From assembly GCF_963678635.1 (NCBI RefSeq), contig NC_087065.1, positions 61,840,754 to 61,904,753 on the forward strand: DNA of 64,000 nucleotides, in the 5' to 3' direction. The DNA is from Symsagittifera roscoffensis. Taxonomy: Eukaryota > Xenacoelomorpha > Acoela > Convolutidae. The notes under the pieces are model-generated. The model was not told where the DNA came from. It searched no databases and saw only the letters and a list, made by a program, of their open reading frames with translations. Each line of letters begins with the position of its first letter. Position 1 is the first letter of the stretch. This document shows, piece after piece, positions 35,515-44,393 of this stretch. Both the position numbers and the translations under genes were made by a program.

Positions 35515-36348
35515 ATGCCACTTCGAAATTTTCAATGTTTGGAATATTAACAGATGCATTGCCATTGACTACATTGAGCAAACATTCACATATAACTGAA
35601 ATAACTTGAGGATTTGTTCTTTTTCTAATGAAGCTTCGGAGCTGGCTGGGATTCAATTGTACCATGTGCTGCAGAAAAGATAATTTTTTCGCGTTCATTT
35701 GTGAGAGGTTTAACCTCTGCCTGGTTTATTGGTAAGTAAAAAACTGAGGGACCAGGTGGTGCTATGTTTGAACAATATCTCAAACAATCGGATGTACGCG
35801 GATCCAAGTCGATTAAAAGATGACCGTATGTGTCTTTTGTAGCGAACTGATAACAGTTTCTCAAAAATTTAGTGTTGTTCAATTGTCTTCCAAGATGATC
35901 AAGTTGCTGAATATCACGAGATGATTTGAGCAGAATGATGTGTGATGTGTTTAAATCAATTGTTCAAGACCATCTGCTTGTTGGAACAAATTATGTTTAA
36001 CATATTTTGCATCTAGTCCTTGGTGTCTTCATGCTGTTGCAAGTTTGACAAAGCATTTATCGTTATAGAATTCTTCGCATGAATCATCAAAAACTAGAAG
36101 AATGTTTTCAAGGTTTCGCAAACTGTCAAAGCCATTGAATTTTATGAAAATTAGATCAATGCTGTGGGTATTGGATTTTTCACTATAAAGAGGCAGAATC
36201 TTTTTGTAAAAGTATATGGCTCTTTAAAATTTGGGATAAAAAGTTGTTCCTTTCAACAATTTGAATATCAGCTCTGTTTTTCCAGAAACCGAGGGGCCCA
36301 CGATGGCCAAAAAAAAAGTCTCGTAGATGTATCAATAACGTTATTCAT
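34924..36348 (-). pseudogene. A32/FtsK-HerA-like packaging ATPase, frameshifted and partly duplicated
   Basis: Would pump DNA into capsids. The frame starts at an ATG (36348-36346) overlapping the stop of the membrane protein by ATGA. After a T-run frameshift come Walker A (GPSVSGKTE, near 36290), Walker B (NILLVFDDSCEE) and then a KLATA...RHQGLDAKYVKHN motif. A NTSHIILFKSSRDIQQLDHLGRQ block, in another frame, and the C-terminal block (DTYGHLLIDLDPRTSD, PPGPSVFYLP) complete the family order. Lesions: a frameshift at the poly-T, a TAA after the first 30 codons, a TGA after KLATA, and a frameshift before the NTSH block. The 701-bp duplication repeats the Walker B-to-C-terminus part. Confidence 0.88.
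35515..36217 (-). repeat. tandem duplication inside Polinton, copy 2
   Basis: Second copy of the 701-bp unit. It keeps the ATG start (35698) of the small gene but truncates that gene. Very high identity means a recent event or an assembly artefact. Confidence 0.95.
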
Positions 36349-36650
36349 AATCTTGGATTTGGTAATACATAACCAACTAAACCCGATAAAATTGAGAACC
36401 AAACTGAGCTTTCTTCACAAGTTAACTGCGTTAAGGAAAGTTTAAAGATACAAAAAGCCAATAAAATCAGAATTAACAACATTTGTGACATGAAAACTAC
36501 TTCAGACCGTGGTACATTCACATTATTGCAAAGTTTCCATGATTTTTTCTCCGTATGATTTTCGTCATACACAAAATCGGTAACTATAGTTCCATCATTC
36601 TCGTCAACTACTGTGTCATTCATTTCAATTTCACTGCCGCTTTCTCTCAC
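36345..36650 (-). CDS. conserved Polinton membrane protein, two transmembrane helices
   Basis: 101 residues: an acidic N-terminal half, then NVPRSEVVFMSQ, then two hydrophobic segments (roughly residues 56-72 and 83-97) ending in GYVLPNPRL. This pattern of an NVPR motif, two helices and a terminal LPNP recurs in Polintons and probably marks a virion or membrane-associated protein. The TGA stop overlaps the ATPase ATG. The frame is intact. Confidence 0.7.
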   Translation of the reverse strand: MRESGSEIEMNDTVVDENDGTIVTDFVYDENHTEKKSWKLCNNVNVPRSEVVFMSQMLLILILLAFCIFKLSLTQLTCEESSVWFSILSGLVGYVLPNPRL

Positions 36651-36676
36651 TCTCGAACTTGCAGAATGAAAAAAAA

Positions 36677-36696
36677 TATATATATATATATATATA
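36677..36696 (+). repeat. (TA)n microsatellite
   Basis: About ten TA dinucleotides between two Polinton genes. Confidence 0.95.
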
Positions 36697-36703
36697 AAAT
36701 TAA

Positions 36704-37140
36704 TTAGGCATCTGAACAGTAATAAATTTCATATCGTGTATAACCTGTATAGACACTCGGTTTTCTATCATCATCAAAATGATAGTGCGTTTCCAAAACA
36801 TAATTGGCTGGGACATGATCAGTTTTGGCATGATACACAATTTTCTTCACAGAATCTTCTCTTATTATTTTTTAAAATCTCATTGGGTAGTTCACTGGTG
36901 GTTAGATCCATTTGAACTCCTGGTTGACGTTTGGGCACTAAGACTAGCTTGGGAAGACAAAGACCGCGCTTGCTGGGTAACATTACTGATGTATTTGAAT
37001 CATTGAAAGTAGATGAACTGGTCAATCACGGGGAAGAACCTCCTCAAAGTGCACAACTCTTCTTCAGAAAATGTAACTTGTTCTTTTCGTTGAACTACTA
37101 GGCCTCTACAATCAATGTGTTCAATCCTGGTCAATGAAAT
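36704..37140 (-). pseudogene. probable small Polinton gene, frameshifted, unknown
   Basis: Protein-like sequence is spread over three frames: an N-terminal piece with IEHIDCRGLVVQRKE (about 37120), a middle piece (37025-36819) with STFNDSN and LPKLVLVPKRQ, and a C-terminal piece containing DHVPANYV and ending before TAA at 36706. The coding-like texture changes frame near 37010 and 36860. No family is recognised. The pieces fit the space between the exonuclease-like gene and the membrane protein, which supports one broken gene of about 140 codons. Confidence 0.4.
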
Positions 37141-37147
37141 CTTTATG

Positions 37148-37709
37148 TTACTTTCTGGTGTCATTCAAGCACAAAGAACTGATTTTGGAGATATGTATTT
37201 CTCCACTTTCCCCTGACGCTCGTTGTTGACACTCATTTTTCAACCAATCATAGAACGCTTTCGACTTTTGTAATGCACAATGATTTTTAGAGTTATGGTG
37301 TGGTAGGTGTTTGTTGCAATTCACAAAATTCTTGTTCGACTCGTGGACAGCCCAAATCGTCAAGATTCACAACTTTGCGGTCTAAGTATTTGGATAAAAA
37401 ATCAGCTTTTTCTTTTCCTTTGGCGTAGAATATAGCATTGGGGTTTCTTAAGACAAAACTTTGAATGATTTGGTTCGAATTCAGGTATAAATAATCACCG
37501 CTATCCCAATGAAGTCCGTGCAAATAATTTGTCAGCCAGTTGTAGGCTTTTTGTTCAGATTTTGGAAGGAAATTGAAATTAATTGGAGGTAGAAAAATTA
37601 GGGAATCACTGTAGTCGGAAGTGATTATAGCTAATTCTTTTACTATAAGTGTGTTTTTCTGGTGTCGAAATCCCTCAAAATCTAACACAACTGATCTTTC
37701 CTTCAGCAT
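37148..37709 (-). pseudogene. DEDD exonuclease-like protein with C-terminal Cys/His motif
   Basis: Start chosen at ATG 37709 because it overlaps the upstream stop (ATGCTGA) and leads straight into VVLDFEGFRH, a DxE motif as in the first site of DEDD exonucleases. The following pattern (KELAIITSDYSD, LPPINFNFLP, NYLHGLHWDSGD, ..IFYAKGKEKADFL) matches a family of uncharacterised exonuclease-fold proteins found in mobile and viral elements. The end has a Cys/His cluster (CPRVEQEFC, then CNKHLPHH, then CALQ) and a WLKNE helix. A frameshift falls between 37363 and 37293. Whether the active site is complete is unclear; it may be a host-defence or DNA-processing protein. Confidence 0.6.
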
Positions 37710-38140
37710 TCTAATAAATGGTAGAGTTTCGGTTTCTTCAGTTTGATATACAAACAAAACGTAATTCCATTCAAGTGACCAATCAGACTACTGTTCAATT
37801 TCCATGGTGAAACATAGCAGTATGTGGGACCAGCGTTATAAACTTCGCGGACAAAACCGGCGGCATCGTTTAAAATAGCATGCATTCGTAAAATTTTCGA
37901 ATCATTTAAATATTTATCCAAAGAAGAATTGTCTTTACCGATCAGACCCCCATAGGGTCTCAACTTGATAGCAACATCGTAATTTATACCATTAGTAGCT
38001 GAGAAGAAGAACAGTGAACATGCAGCTAAGAAACAATTTCGACGGTTGGTGTTTTCCGGATAGGTTTTTTTCAAAGTAAAAAAAATTTCATGAATAATTT
38101 CCAAGTCTTTTGAAGTAACTCTACGTTTTTCCAATTTCAT
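37703..38140 (-). CDS. unknown protein, middle gene of overlapping cassette
   Basis: 145 codons, uninterrupted. The start ATG overlaps the stop of the upstream gene by ATGA, and the stop overlaps the start of the exonuclease-like gene. A helical, basic N-terminus leads to NCFLAACSLFFFSATNG and a conserved-looking centre (LRPYGGLIGKD, LNDAAGFVREVYNAGPTYCYV). I know no family. The tight overlap on both sides is the best evidence that it is real. Confidence 0.65.
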   Translation of the reverse strand: MKLEKRRVTSKDLEIIHEIFFTLKKTYPENTNRRNCFLAACSLFFFSATNGINYDVAIKLRPYGGLIGKDNSSLDKYLNDSKILRMHAILNDAAGFVREVYNAGPTYCYVSPWKLNSSLIGHLNGITFCLYIKLKKPKLYHLLEC

Positions 38141-38706
38141 TTCTTATTTTTTTCCAACACTAGTCCGACCTGCTGAATATCAAGCCAGGGGAAATGAAAG
38201 TAACCTTCTAGATACCACTTACTCACTCCTATATCTCTTTGATATATGTTTGAGTAAACCACGGCTTGTTTTCGGTATTTCGAAAGTTTATTGAAACAAA
38301 GTCAAATTTTTCTTTCCACTCCTTTCTCAATCAGAATTGACTCAAAATTATACGAGTAATCAAAAACATTTTCATAAGTAACAATCGATAGATCGGTCGC
38401 TTTTCCATATTTCTGCTTCGCAAAAATGCACCAGGTTATTTGCAATAGCTCGCTCAAATAAAATTGTTCTTTACAACTTTGCTCGTATTCCTTTAATGTA
38501 TGATTTGCCACTTCTTTCCACCGAGAAATAAACACTATATGACGATTGTGAATGTGCATATTTTTTGACCAAGAACCAGTTGAAAAAACAGAGAATTTTA
38601 ATCGTTCACTATCAATATCTTCAGTATGCCAGTTTCCTAATAAACTCATTTTGCTGAGTTTGTTTTTCATCAACATGTCTTTATCTTCTATAGAAGACAT
38701 TTTCAC
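38137..38706 (-). pseudogene. unknown protein, first gene of overlapping cassette, one stop
   Basis: From ATG 38706 the frame runs 134 codons to a TGA at 38304-38302, then stays open in the same frame for about 54 more codons to a TGA overlapping the next ATG. The part after the stop (DIGVSKWYLEGYFHF and on) recurs at 40330-40446 with substitutions that keep the frame open, so it is truly coding. No domain is recognised. The visible segment has many Trp, Tyr and His residues and a predicted helical centre. Confidence 0.6.
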
Positions 38707-38821
38707 ATCAAATGTTTGACTGTTTATAATCGTTATAAATGGTTGTTAATGGAAATTTATTAACGAAATGTAGTTTAAAGGATTTCTAACTAATGATTTC
38801 AACCTATTTTCATGTGTTTAG

Positions 38822-39172
38822 ATGGATACTCCCCTTGGTGGTCTCCACGAGTCACCCATTGATTTGCCTTATGTGGGACCTGGAACTCACGAAGGCAAAA
38901 ATATCTTTGGTGTGACCGTGAAGTTTACCCCGGCCATCACTGCAGCGAATTTTAAGATGCATTACATTGAGGTTGCACTTGAGAAAAAGGAGGGCATATT
39001 TGAATATGTGTGTGTTGATGTGGGGAGCATGGAGAACTTCTGGCTGTGCGAGTCTCTGGGTGCGGGATTCGAGAGTACTGAGTGGCGCTTCAAATTTCAA
39101 ATGGAGCGTCTAATCACTATTCTTCATGTCCCGTGGTCGGATCCCGAAGACGTCATGCGGATGTGGCCGTAA
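38822..39172 (+). CDS. unknown plus-strand gene next to the right TIR
   Basis: 116 codons on the strand opposite to its neighbours. The ATG is directly preceded by a T-rich acceptor (TTTTCATGTGTTTAG|ATG) with a CTAAC branch-like site upstream, so it may be a 3' exon or be trans-spliced. GC is about 50%, clearly higher than the rest of the Polinton, and the frame is clean. The protein is acidic, with a Gly/Pro-rich start and several Trp residues (FWLC, EWRF, VPW). No family is recognised. It may be a captured cargo gene. Confidence 0.5.
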   Translation: MDTPLGGLHESPIDLPYVGPGTHEGKNIFGVTVKFTPAITAANFKMHYIEVALEKKEGIFEYVCVDVGSMENFWLCESLGAGFESTEWRFKFQMERLITILHVPWSDPEDVMRMWP

Positions 39173-39355
39173 ACCCTTCCTCTGCTCTCCTATCCGCACT
39201 CCTGTCAACATTCCGTTTTTATTTTATTTTTTTTCCTATTTTTTATATGTTACTCTATCTATTATTTATCAAGTCCTTCTTACCTTCTCACCTTCTTATT
39301 ATTTGTCACGTCCTTCGTCCTTCTCAAGCAGGTCAGTTTTTTAATGAGGTCTCAA

Positions 39356-39598
39356 ACTTATTTAGTTGAACAGTGGGAAAGTTTGGAAGGGATTAAATTT
39401 AACCACCGCGCGAAAAAAAAAGTTTTTTTCTGTCGGGTGTCGTAAGCGAGGGGTCTTTTTATTTCGGGCAGGGTACTTTGCGGTCTTTAAAAAATATGGG
39501 TCCTTTTGGACCCTACTTTTGGTAGGACCCCAAAGACCCCTACAGTCGAAAAGACTCCCCCCCCCCCCCAATGACACACTGCGGATTACAATACTACT
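39356..39598 (-). repeat. Polinton right terminal inverted repeat
   Basis: Inverted partner of 20920-21158. It includes a C run of about 13 bases. The ORFs at 39362-39638 lie wholly or largely inside the repeat and are not genes. Confidence 0.95.
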
Positions 39599-39604
39599 AT
39601 TTCA
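39599..39604. repeat. target-site duplication ATTTCA (right)
   Basis: Identical to 20914-20919, directly outside the CT-3' end of the element. Confidence 0.92.
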
Positions 39605-39937
39605 ATTTCCAGGAAAACATATACAATTTGCTTCTTAATTGTTTTCAGAGGAGAAAATTTTAACAAAAAAGGAAAGTTTCTCACTTTTCTGGATAATTGA
39701 AAAGTTCTAAGCCAAGACTTATAAAATTTCTCAAATTTTCACTTACCTTTCCGCGATAATTAACTCAACTCCGACTAAAGATGTAGGTAGCATGATACTG
39801 GGTGATGATTGCCCCATTATATAAACTCTTCTTTTTGCCAAATCGCCGTGAAAACATTCAAGTCCTCCTTTTAAGCAATATTTTTTAGCGCATTATTTGA
39901 TAATATTTGAAATACGTCATTTTGTTGCTTTTCTGAA

Positions 39938-40311
39938 GCAAGTTTTTTTGTTCAAAAGTTTTCCCAAACATTTTAGAAAATTTTTTTTCTCAAAGTTGTC
40001 TAGCTCAGAAAAATTTCAACAAAAGTATTGACCACACTCTATACTTTTGTATCAATTTTTTTTACAAATTAGATCAAAATAATTTGCTCTCGATGTTAAC
40101 TTCTCAAACGGGTATTTTCGTCCCAAAATTCAGTTTATAGTTCGATTTGTGTGGAAAACTGTTCGGTTGTCTATAATTAGGGGATTCCTTCCCAAACTGT
40201 CCCTTTGGCAGTGAATTCAGCAGGGCGACCAAGATTCACTACTCTTTAGAATCCCGAAAGGGTTAATTTCGTGGCAAAAATCCTGTATTTCTCTCTGTTG
40301 CTTGCCCGTTT
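39938..40311 (+). repeat. duplicated flank plus LTR head, copy 1
   Basis: This segment contains flanking sequence (39938-40169) followed by the first ~140 bases of the LTR (from TCTATAATTAGG at 40170). It is repeated at 40446-40797, where the LTR then continues in full. The copies differ by substitutions and a short deletion. Confidence 0.85.
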
Positions 40312-40324
40312 CTTATTTATTATT

Positions 40325-40446
40325 TCTTATTTTTTATTTTTTAATTTTCCAGCACTTCTCCGACCTGCTGAATTTCAAGCCAGTGGAAGTGAAAGTAACC
40401 TTCTAGATACCACTTACTCACTCCTATATCTCTTTGATATATGTTT
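40325..40446 (-). pseudogene. fragment of a Polinton cassette gene outside the Polinton
   Basis: On the minus strand this stretch matches 38143-38257 at roughly 90% or better. It encodes the same C-terminal residues as the gene at 38137-38706 with a few replacements (Pro to His, Asp to Glu) and an earlier stop. It lies exactly between the two copies of the duplicated flank-LTR junction, about 730 bp beyond the Polinton end. It is a remnant of a second, related Polinton or of a copied piece of this one. Confidence 0.75.
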
Positions 40447-40661
40447 AAACAAGTTTTTTTGTTCAAAAGTTTTCCCAAACATTTTAGAAAATTTTTTTCT
40501 CAAATTTTTCTAGCTCAGAAAAACTTCAACAAAAGTATTGACCACACTCTATACTTTCGTATCAAATTTTTTTTACAAATTAGATCAAAATAATCTCAAA
40601 CGGGTATTTTCGTCCCAAAATTCAGTTTATAGTTCGATTTTTGTGGGAAACTGTTCGGTTG

Positions 40662-43111
40662 TGTAGAATTAGGGGATTCCTTCCCAAACTGTCCCTTTGG
40701 CAGTGAATTCAGCAGGGCGACCGAGATTCACTACTCTCTACAATCCCGAAAGGGTTAATTTGGTGGCAAAAATCCTGTATTTCTCTCTGTTGCTTTCCCT
40801 TTTTGTGTATTGCTCTTCCGGCTGTCTTGTCTACTCGATACAATCGCAAGAATTTCTAAATGTAATTTAATTCAAGTGATTAGCGTCTTACTGCAGAGGG
40901 CTCTGAGTGGCCAGGTTATAATCTAATAATCAAATAAAAAGGAAAGGGTCTGCGATTTATCAGCTTAAATTGCCTTATTGCAATTAAATTCCAGCTAACT
41001 CCACTAATACTGAACTGTTCTCTCTTTAGAAAATCTCTGACGAGAAGCAACTATCTACTATTTCTGCTACAGTTGTTCTCTTACTTCGAGAACCAACTAC
41101 TCGATTCGCTAGCAATAATTCTTCACTCTAATTAACGTGAACCAACTCTACTCTCTCTCAGTGTCAATTGCTCTCTTCTCTGACTGAGAACAAACTACTC
41201 TCAATAGTACTTAACAACTGTTCTGACTCTTAAAGGCTCTCCGGTACCCTCCAATTCCTTATCTGTCTTTACGCTTAGTTTTATATAAGTCATGCCATTT
41301 CCCATCGACCCTAACATCCGCTTAAATCACCCGTCCGCACATGTTTTAAGACTATATTCCTCCTCCTGTCTTTTTTGCCACGTGCGAACTTCAGTTTATT
41401 TTATCAATTTTTTCACGTTTATTAGATACCCGGTTTGCGGTAGGTGTCACAATTTGACCAAGCAAATAATTGTCCTTCGATTCTAATCAACTAATTCTTG
41501 ACCTCAGTGACTTCAGCCCCCGAGTTCAACTAAGCTCTAAACCATGCTATGTTTACCCAGTAACGCTCCCAAGGTCCTTATTTTAAATATCCCGTTAAAA
41601 CTTCGACCTCCTAAGGGTAGGGGGAGACCCTTTTTATGGGTAGCTAATTCATTTCAAGCATCTAAAATTTCTATCTGTACTCTATTCCAATCCCGACCTT
41701 CTAGCTATCAGGGTAAGGTATTTCGTCTATTAGGGGTCAAATCAAACCAAAAAGTCACCTCCTGGAAGCCAAGTAAAAAACCCGTTCGTTCATACAGTTT
41801 AAGAGACTTCATTCTTATGCAACGTTTCTATTACTATCAATTTCCTCTGGGACTACTTTTCTTTAGTCTAGTTGAAATGCTATTTATAGATCACTCGCCA
41901 AGCTAAACTGAACCCAATGTTTACCAAGTCTACTTTGTATTAACTCAACTACTCCAAGGTTGCAATGTAAAAGAAATATCTCTATCAGCTTCTGCTCTAG
42001 TTTTCAATATAAAAGTTTCCCCCCAATTTTTAGCAAGGAGAACCATTCTCATTTCCAGGGGATGGGCTGGGAAATACGCCACTTTCAGTTGTTAATCTCG
42101 AGGTTTTCCATGCAATTTTGGGGTCGTTACGCCCAAGAGTCAATTTAATGTCAAACTTCCGGGGTCAACCGTCGATATTTGGGTTCAGAATCCCATGGGG
42201 GTCCTAACTACCAAGTTTCATTCATTTCCCATTAATATTTCTCAAGTTATCTTATTTCTAAGGTCCATTATCACTTTTTCCGGAAAAATACTATTAACAC
42301 CGGAGGGGTTCGTGTCTTATAGGGGTCTTTTTTGGGGTTCGTGTCTTATACCAATTGCCACAATAAACTTATTATGCCACCGTTCATCATTTCGCGTAAA
42401 TTGCCTATTTCCGGTCTAAGGGGGCGTTTTGCCAAGTGCTAATAGCTTCCGTCCCAATCGCCGGATTTGGTTCAAGTTATAATACAAGATGTATCTTGCC
42501 ACTACCTATCGCTCCTCCAAGTTTCAGCTCCCTGCCATCATTGGAGGCAGACAAATGACTCCAGGAAATTACGGGTGGGTTTGTCTACTTAGGGCATAAA
42601 ACCGGAAGTGGGGTTCCTAGGAATCTGGGGTTCCAAACTTAAGCTTCCCTTAACTAGGCCTTCAACATACTAGAATTTGAGCCCAACACCGCCGCTAGTT
42701 TCCGAGTTCTGATAGGGGCATTTACAATTCCGGGGACCGTTATCACTTGCCCCCCCCCCCCCCCAAGGGTCTGAGGGGTCCCGTTTCTTGTATGCCCGGG
42801 TCAAATCATCCCTAGTATCGCTCCTCTGATTTTGATGACCTTAGCTTTCTTAGTTCCGATTTTTTTTTGGGGGGGGGGAGGGGTTCACCGATTTTGTCAA
42901 ATTTTGTTTTCTGGTATAGGAGGAACGATATCTTCGAAGATTGAACCATTTCGAACTTTACCCTTTGTTTGCTCTACTACTTAACTTAATGACGAATCAA
43001 TCTTACGCTCAGGTTACTATAGCATGTATTACAGTAGAATCGCCATTTCTACAGGTTGATCCAAAACTTTAAATGCAAGATTCTATTAAAAAGGCTATAT
43101 ATATGGTTTCA
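40662..43111 (-). repeat. 3' LTR
   Basis: In plus orientation it runs from TGTAGAATTAGGGG to GGTTTCA, giving TG...CA ends. It is collinear with 48914-51375 and includes a C run near 42750 and a G run near 42870 that are much shorter or absent in the other copy. The ORFs inside (41292-42419) are not conserved between the LTRs. Confidence 0.9.
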
Positions 43112-43520
43112 ATAAATTTACAGTCTTACCTTCTAGCCTATTATTCTCCCGAATAATGCTAATGACAAAATTTTATTTCACCGTCTTCCTATCAAACTAG
43201 ATTAGCCCTATCGAATGCCTAATCCTATCATAATACTTCCTTACTTCCGAATTACCATTCGTTAGACAAAATCGCGGACCCTTCAGTCAGTCCCCATATG
43301 AATAATCAGATTCGGCTAGTAAGCACTATTTGTTACAGAAATCTTAACTGTTGACCTGACTGCTAATAAATTTACTCCACGCAGTGCGACCCAACCTCTT
43401 TTGTAAAAGCAACTAATGTTCAACAGTACCGCAATGTTCAGATATACTCTGCGGTGGGATCGCAATAAGATATTAAACAAGCACCAATGAGCTGGGTGAC
43501 AAAGTTTCCGAGAAACTAGT
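43112..43520 (-). other. internal sequence between pol remnant and 3' LTR
   Basis: No coding signal. A purine-rich GGCTAGAAGGTAAGA on the minus strand shortly before the LTR is a weak candidate for the polypurine tract. Confidence 0.35.
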
Positions 43521-43521
43521 T

Positions 43522-44332
43522 TTAACTCACAAATTCGTCGATCCCAAACCTAACTGCAGGCCTTCTTACACGGACTGTTCTAACCGCATCTGTAGTCCCA
43601 CATTCCATCACAGGATCAACCATCGCCTGCCCACCCGGAGGTCTAACGTCAGCTTCGCTGGGGAGATTCGCCGTCTTTTCTTCTCTTCTGGCTTCAATCT
43701 TCGTTGCGTTGTATGTCTCCACTGCGTCGCTTTGCCTTCGCAAGCCTCCGCTTAGCCCAGGAGGATTAACTAGTGGCTCCACCACTACGCGATTTCTTTG
43801 CGGCTTTTCCCCCCAAAAGTTCTTGCCTTGCGCCTGGATCATGGTTGAATCTCTCGCTGTTGTTTGCCCAAAACGCCTCGTCTTCAACGTGCATCTCCGG
43901 AGCATCAAAAAAATTAGCTGACCAGTAGGGTGTCGGTCGCTTCCTTGCAAAGGTTCCTTCTCGTCGCAAGGTCTCCTCATCATAACGTTTCAAAATGTCG
44001 AAATGCAGAAACTTCACCTTACTCGGATTGAACACCTTTGAAAACTTGTACCTGACTTCGGACAGCCTGGCCATCAGAACATATAGTCTTTCCCACAGGT
44101 CAAAAGATCTCTTTGACTTACTTGTCTCTCGTGACCACACCCAGAACTTGTCACCAATCGCATAGGGTTTCCGGTGAATTTTCTTCCAGTAATAACTTTT
44201 TTGTCGGCGCTGGTCTGTCCCGAGTAGTTCTCTTGCGCTGCTGTATGCGTCTCGGAACTGTTCGTATAGCCATTCGGCAAAACCATCCTTCATCATCAGT
44301 TCGGCATGAGGTTTTGCATAGAACAGATCCAC
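43522..44332 (-). pseudogene. integrase C-terminal region, copy B
   Basis: Starts inside the integrase (DLFYAKPHAELMMKDG) and continues through the post-core region with KSYYWKKIH, GDKFWVWSRE and an LSEVRYKFSK segment, then a basic Gly/Arg-rich tail in shifting frames. The core with its catalytic residues is absent. Its 5' border is a deletion junction that joins it to the end of protease copy B at 44336. Confidence 0.8.
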
Positions 44333-44393
44333 TGGATTGCTTGACAGCAGCTGCTATCTTCGCTATCAGCTACCTTCTCTTCTCGTTACTCGA

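Larger units (their letters stand above)
20920..39598. mobile_element. complete Polinton/Maverick transposon, 18.7 kb, inactivated
   Basis: The element begins AGTAGTATTG and ends CAATACTACT, with ~240-bp inverted repeats and a perfect 6-bp duplication. It contains every hallmark Polinton gene: protein-primed polymerase B, retroviral-type integrase, adenovirus-type protease, packaging ATPase, double jelly-roll major capsid and penton-like minor capsid. It also has several conserved accessory proteins. Most genes are on the minus strand; two lie on plus at 29042-30142, and another plus-strand ORF sits at the right end. Polintons replicate by protein priming and may form virions. This copy has frameshifts or stops in nearly all genes, so it should be immobile. 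Confidence 0.96.

Noticed and set aside
41292-42419. Plus-strand ORFs within the LTR
   Set aside because: The corresponding positions in the other LTR do not keep the frames, and no domain is visible.
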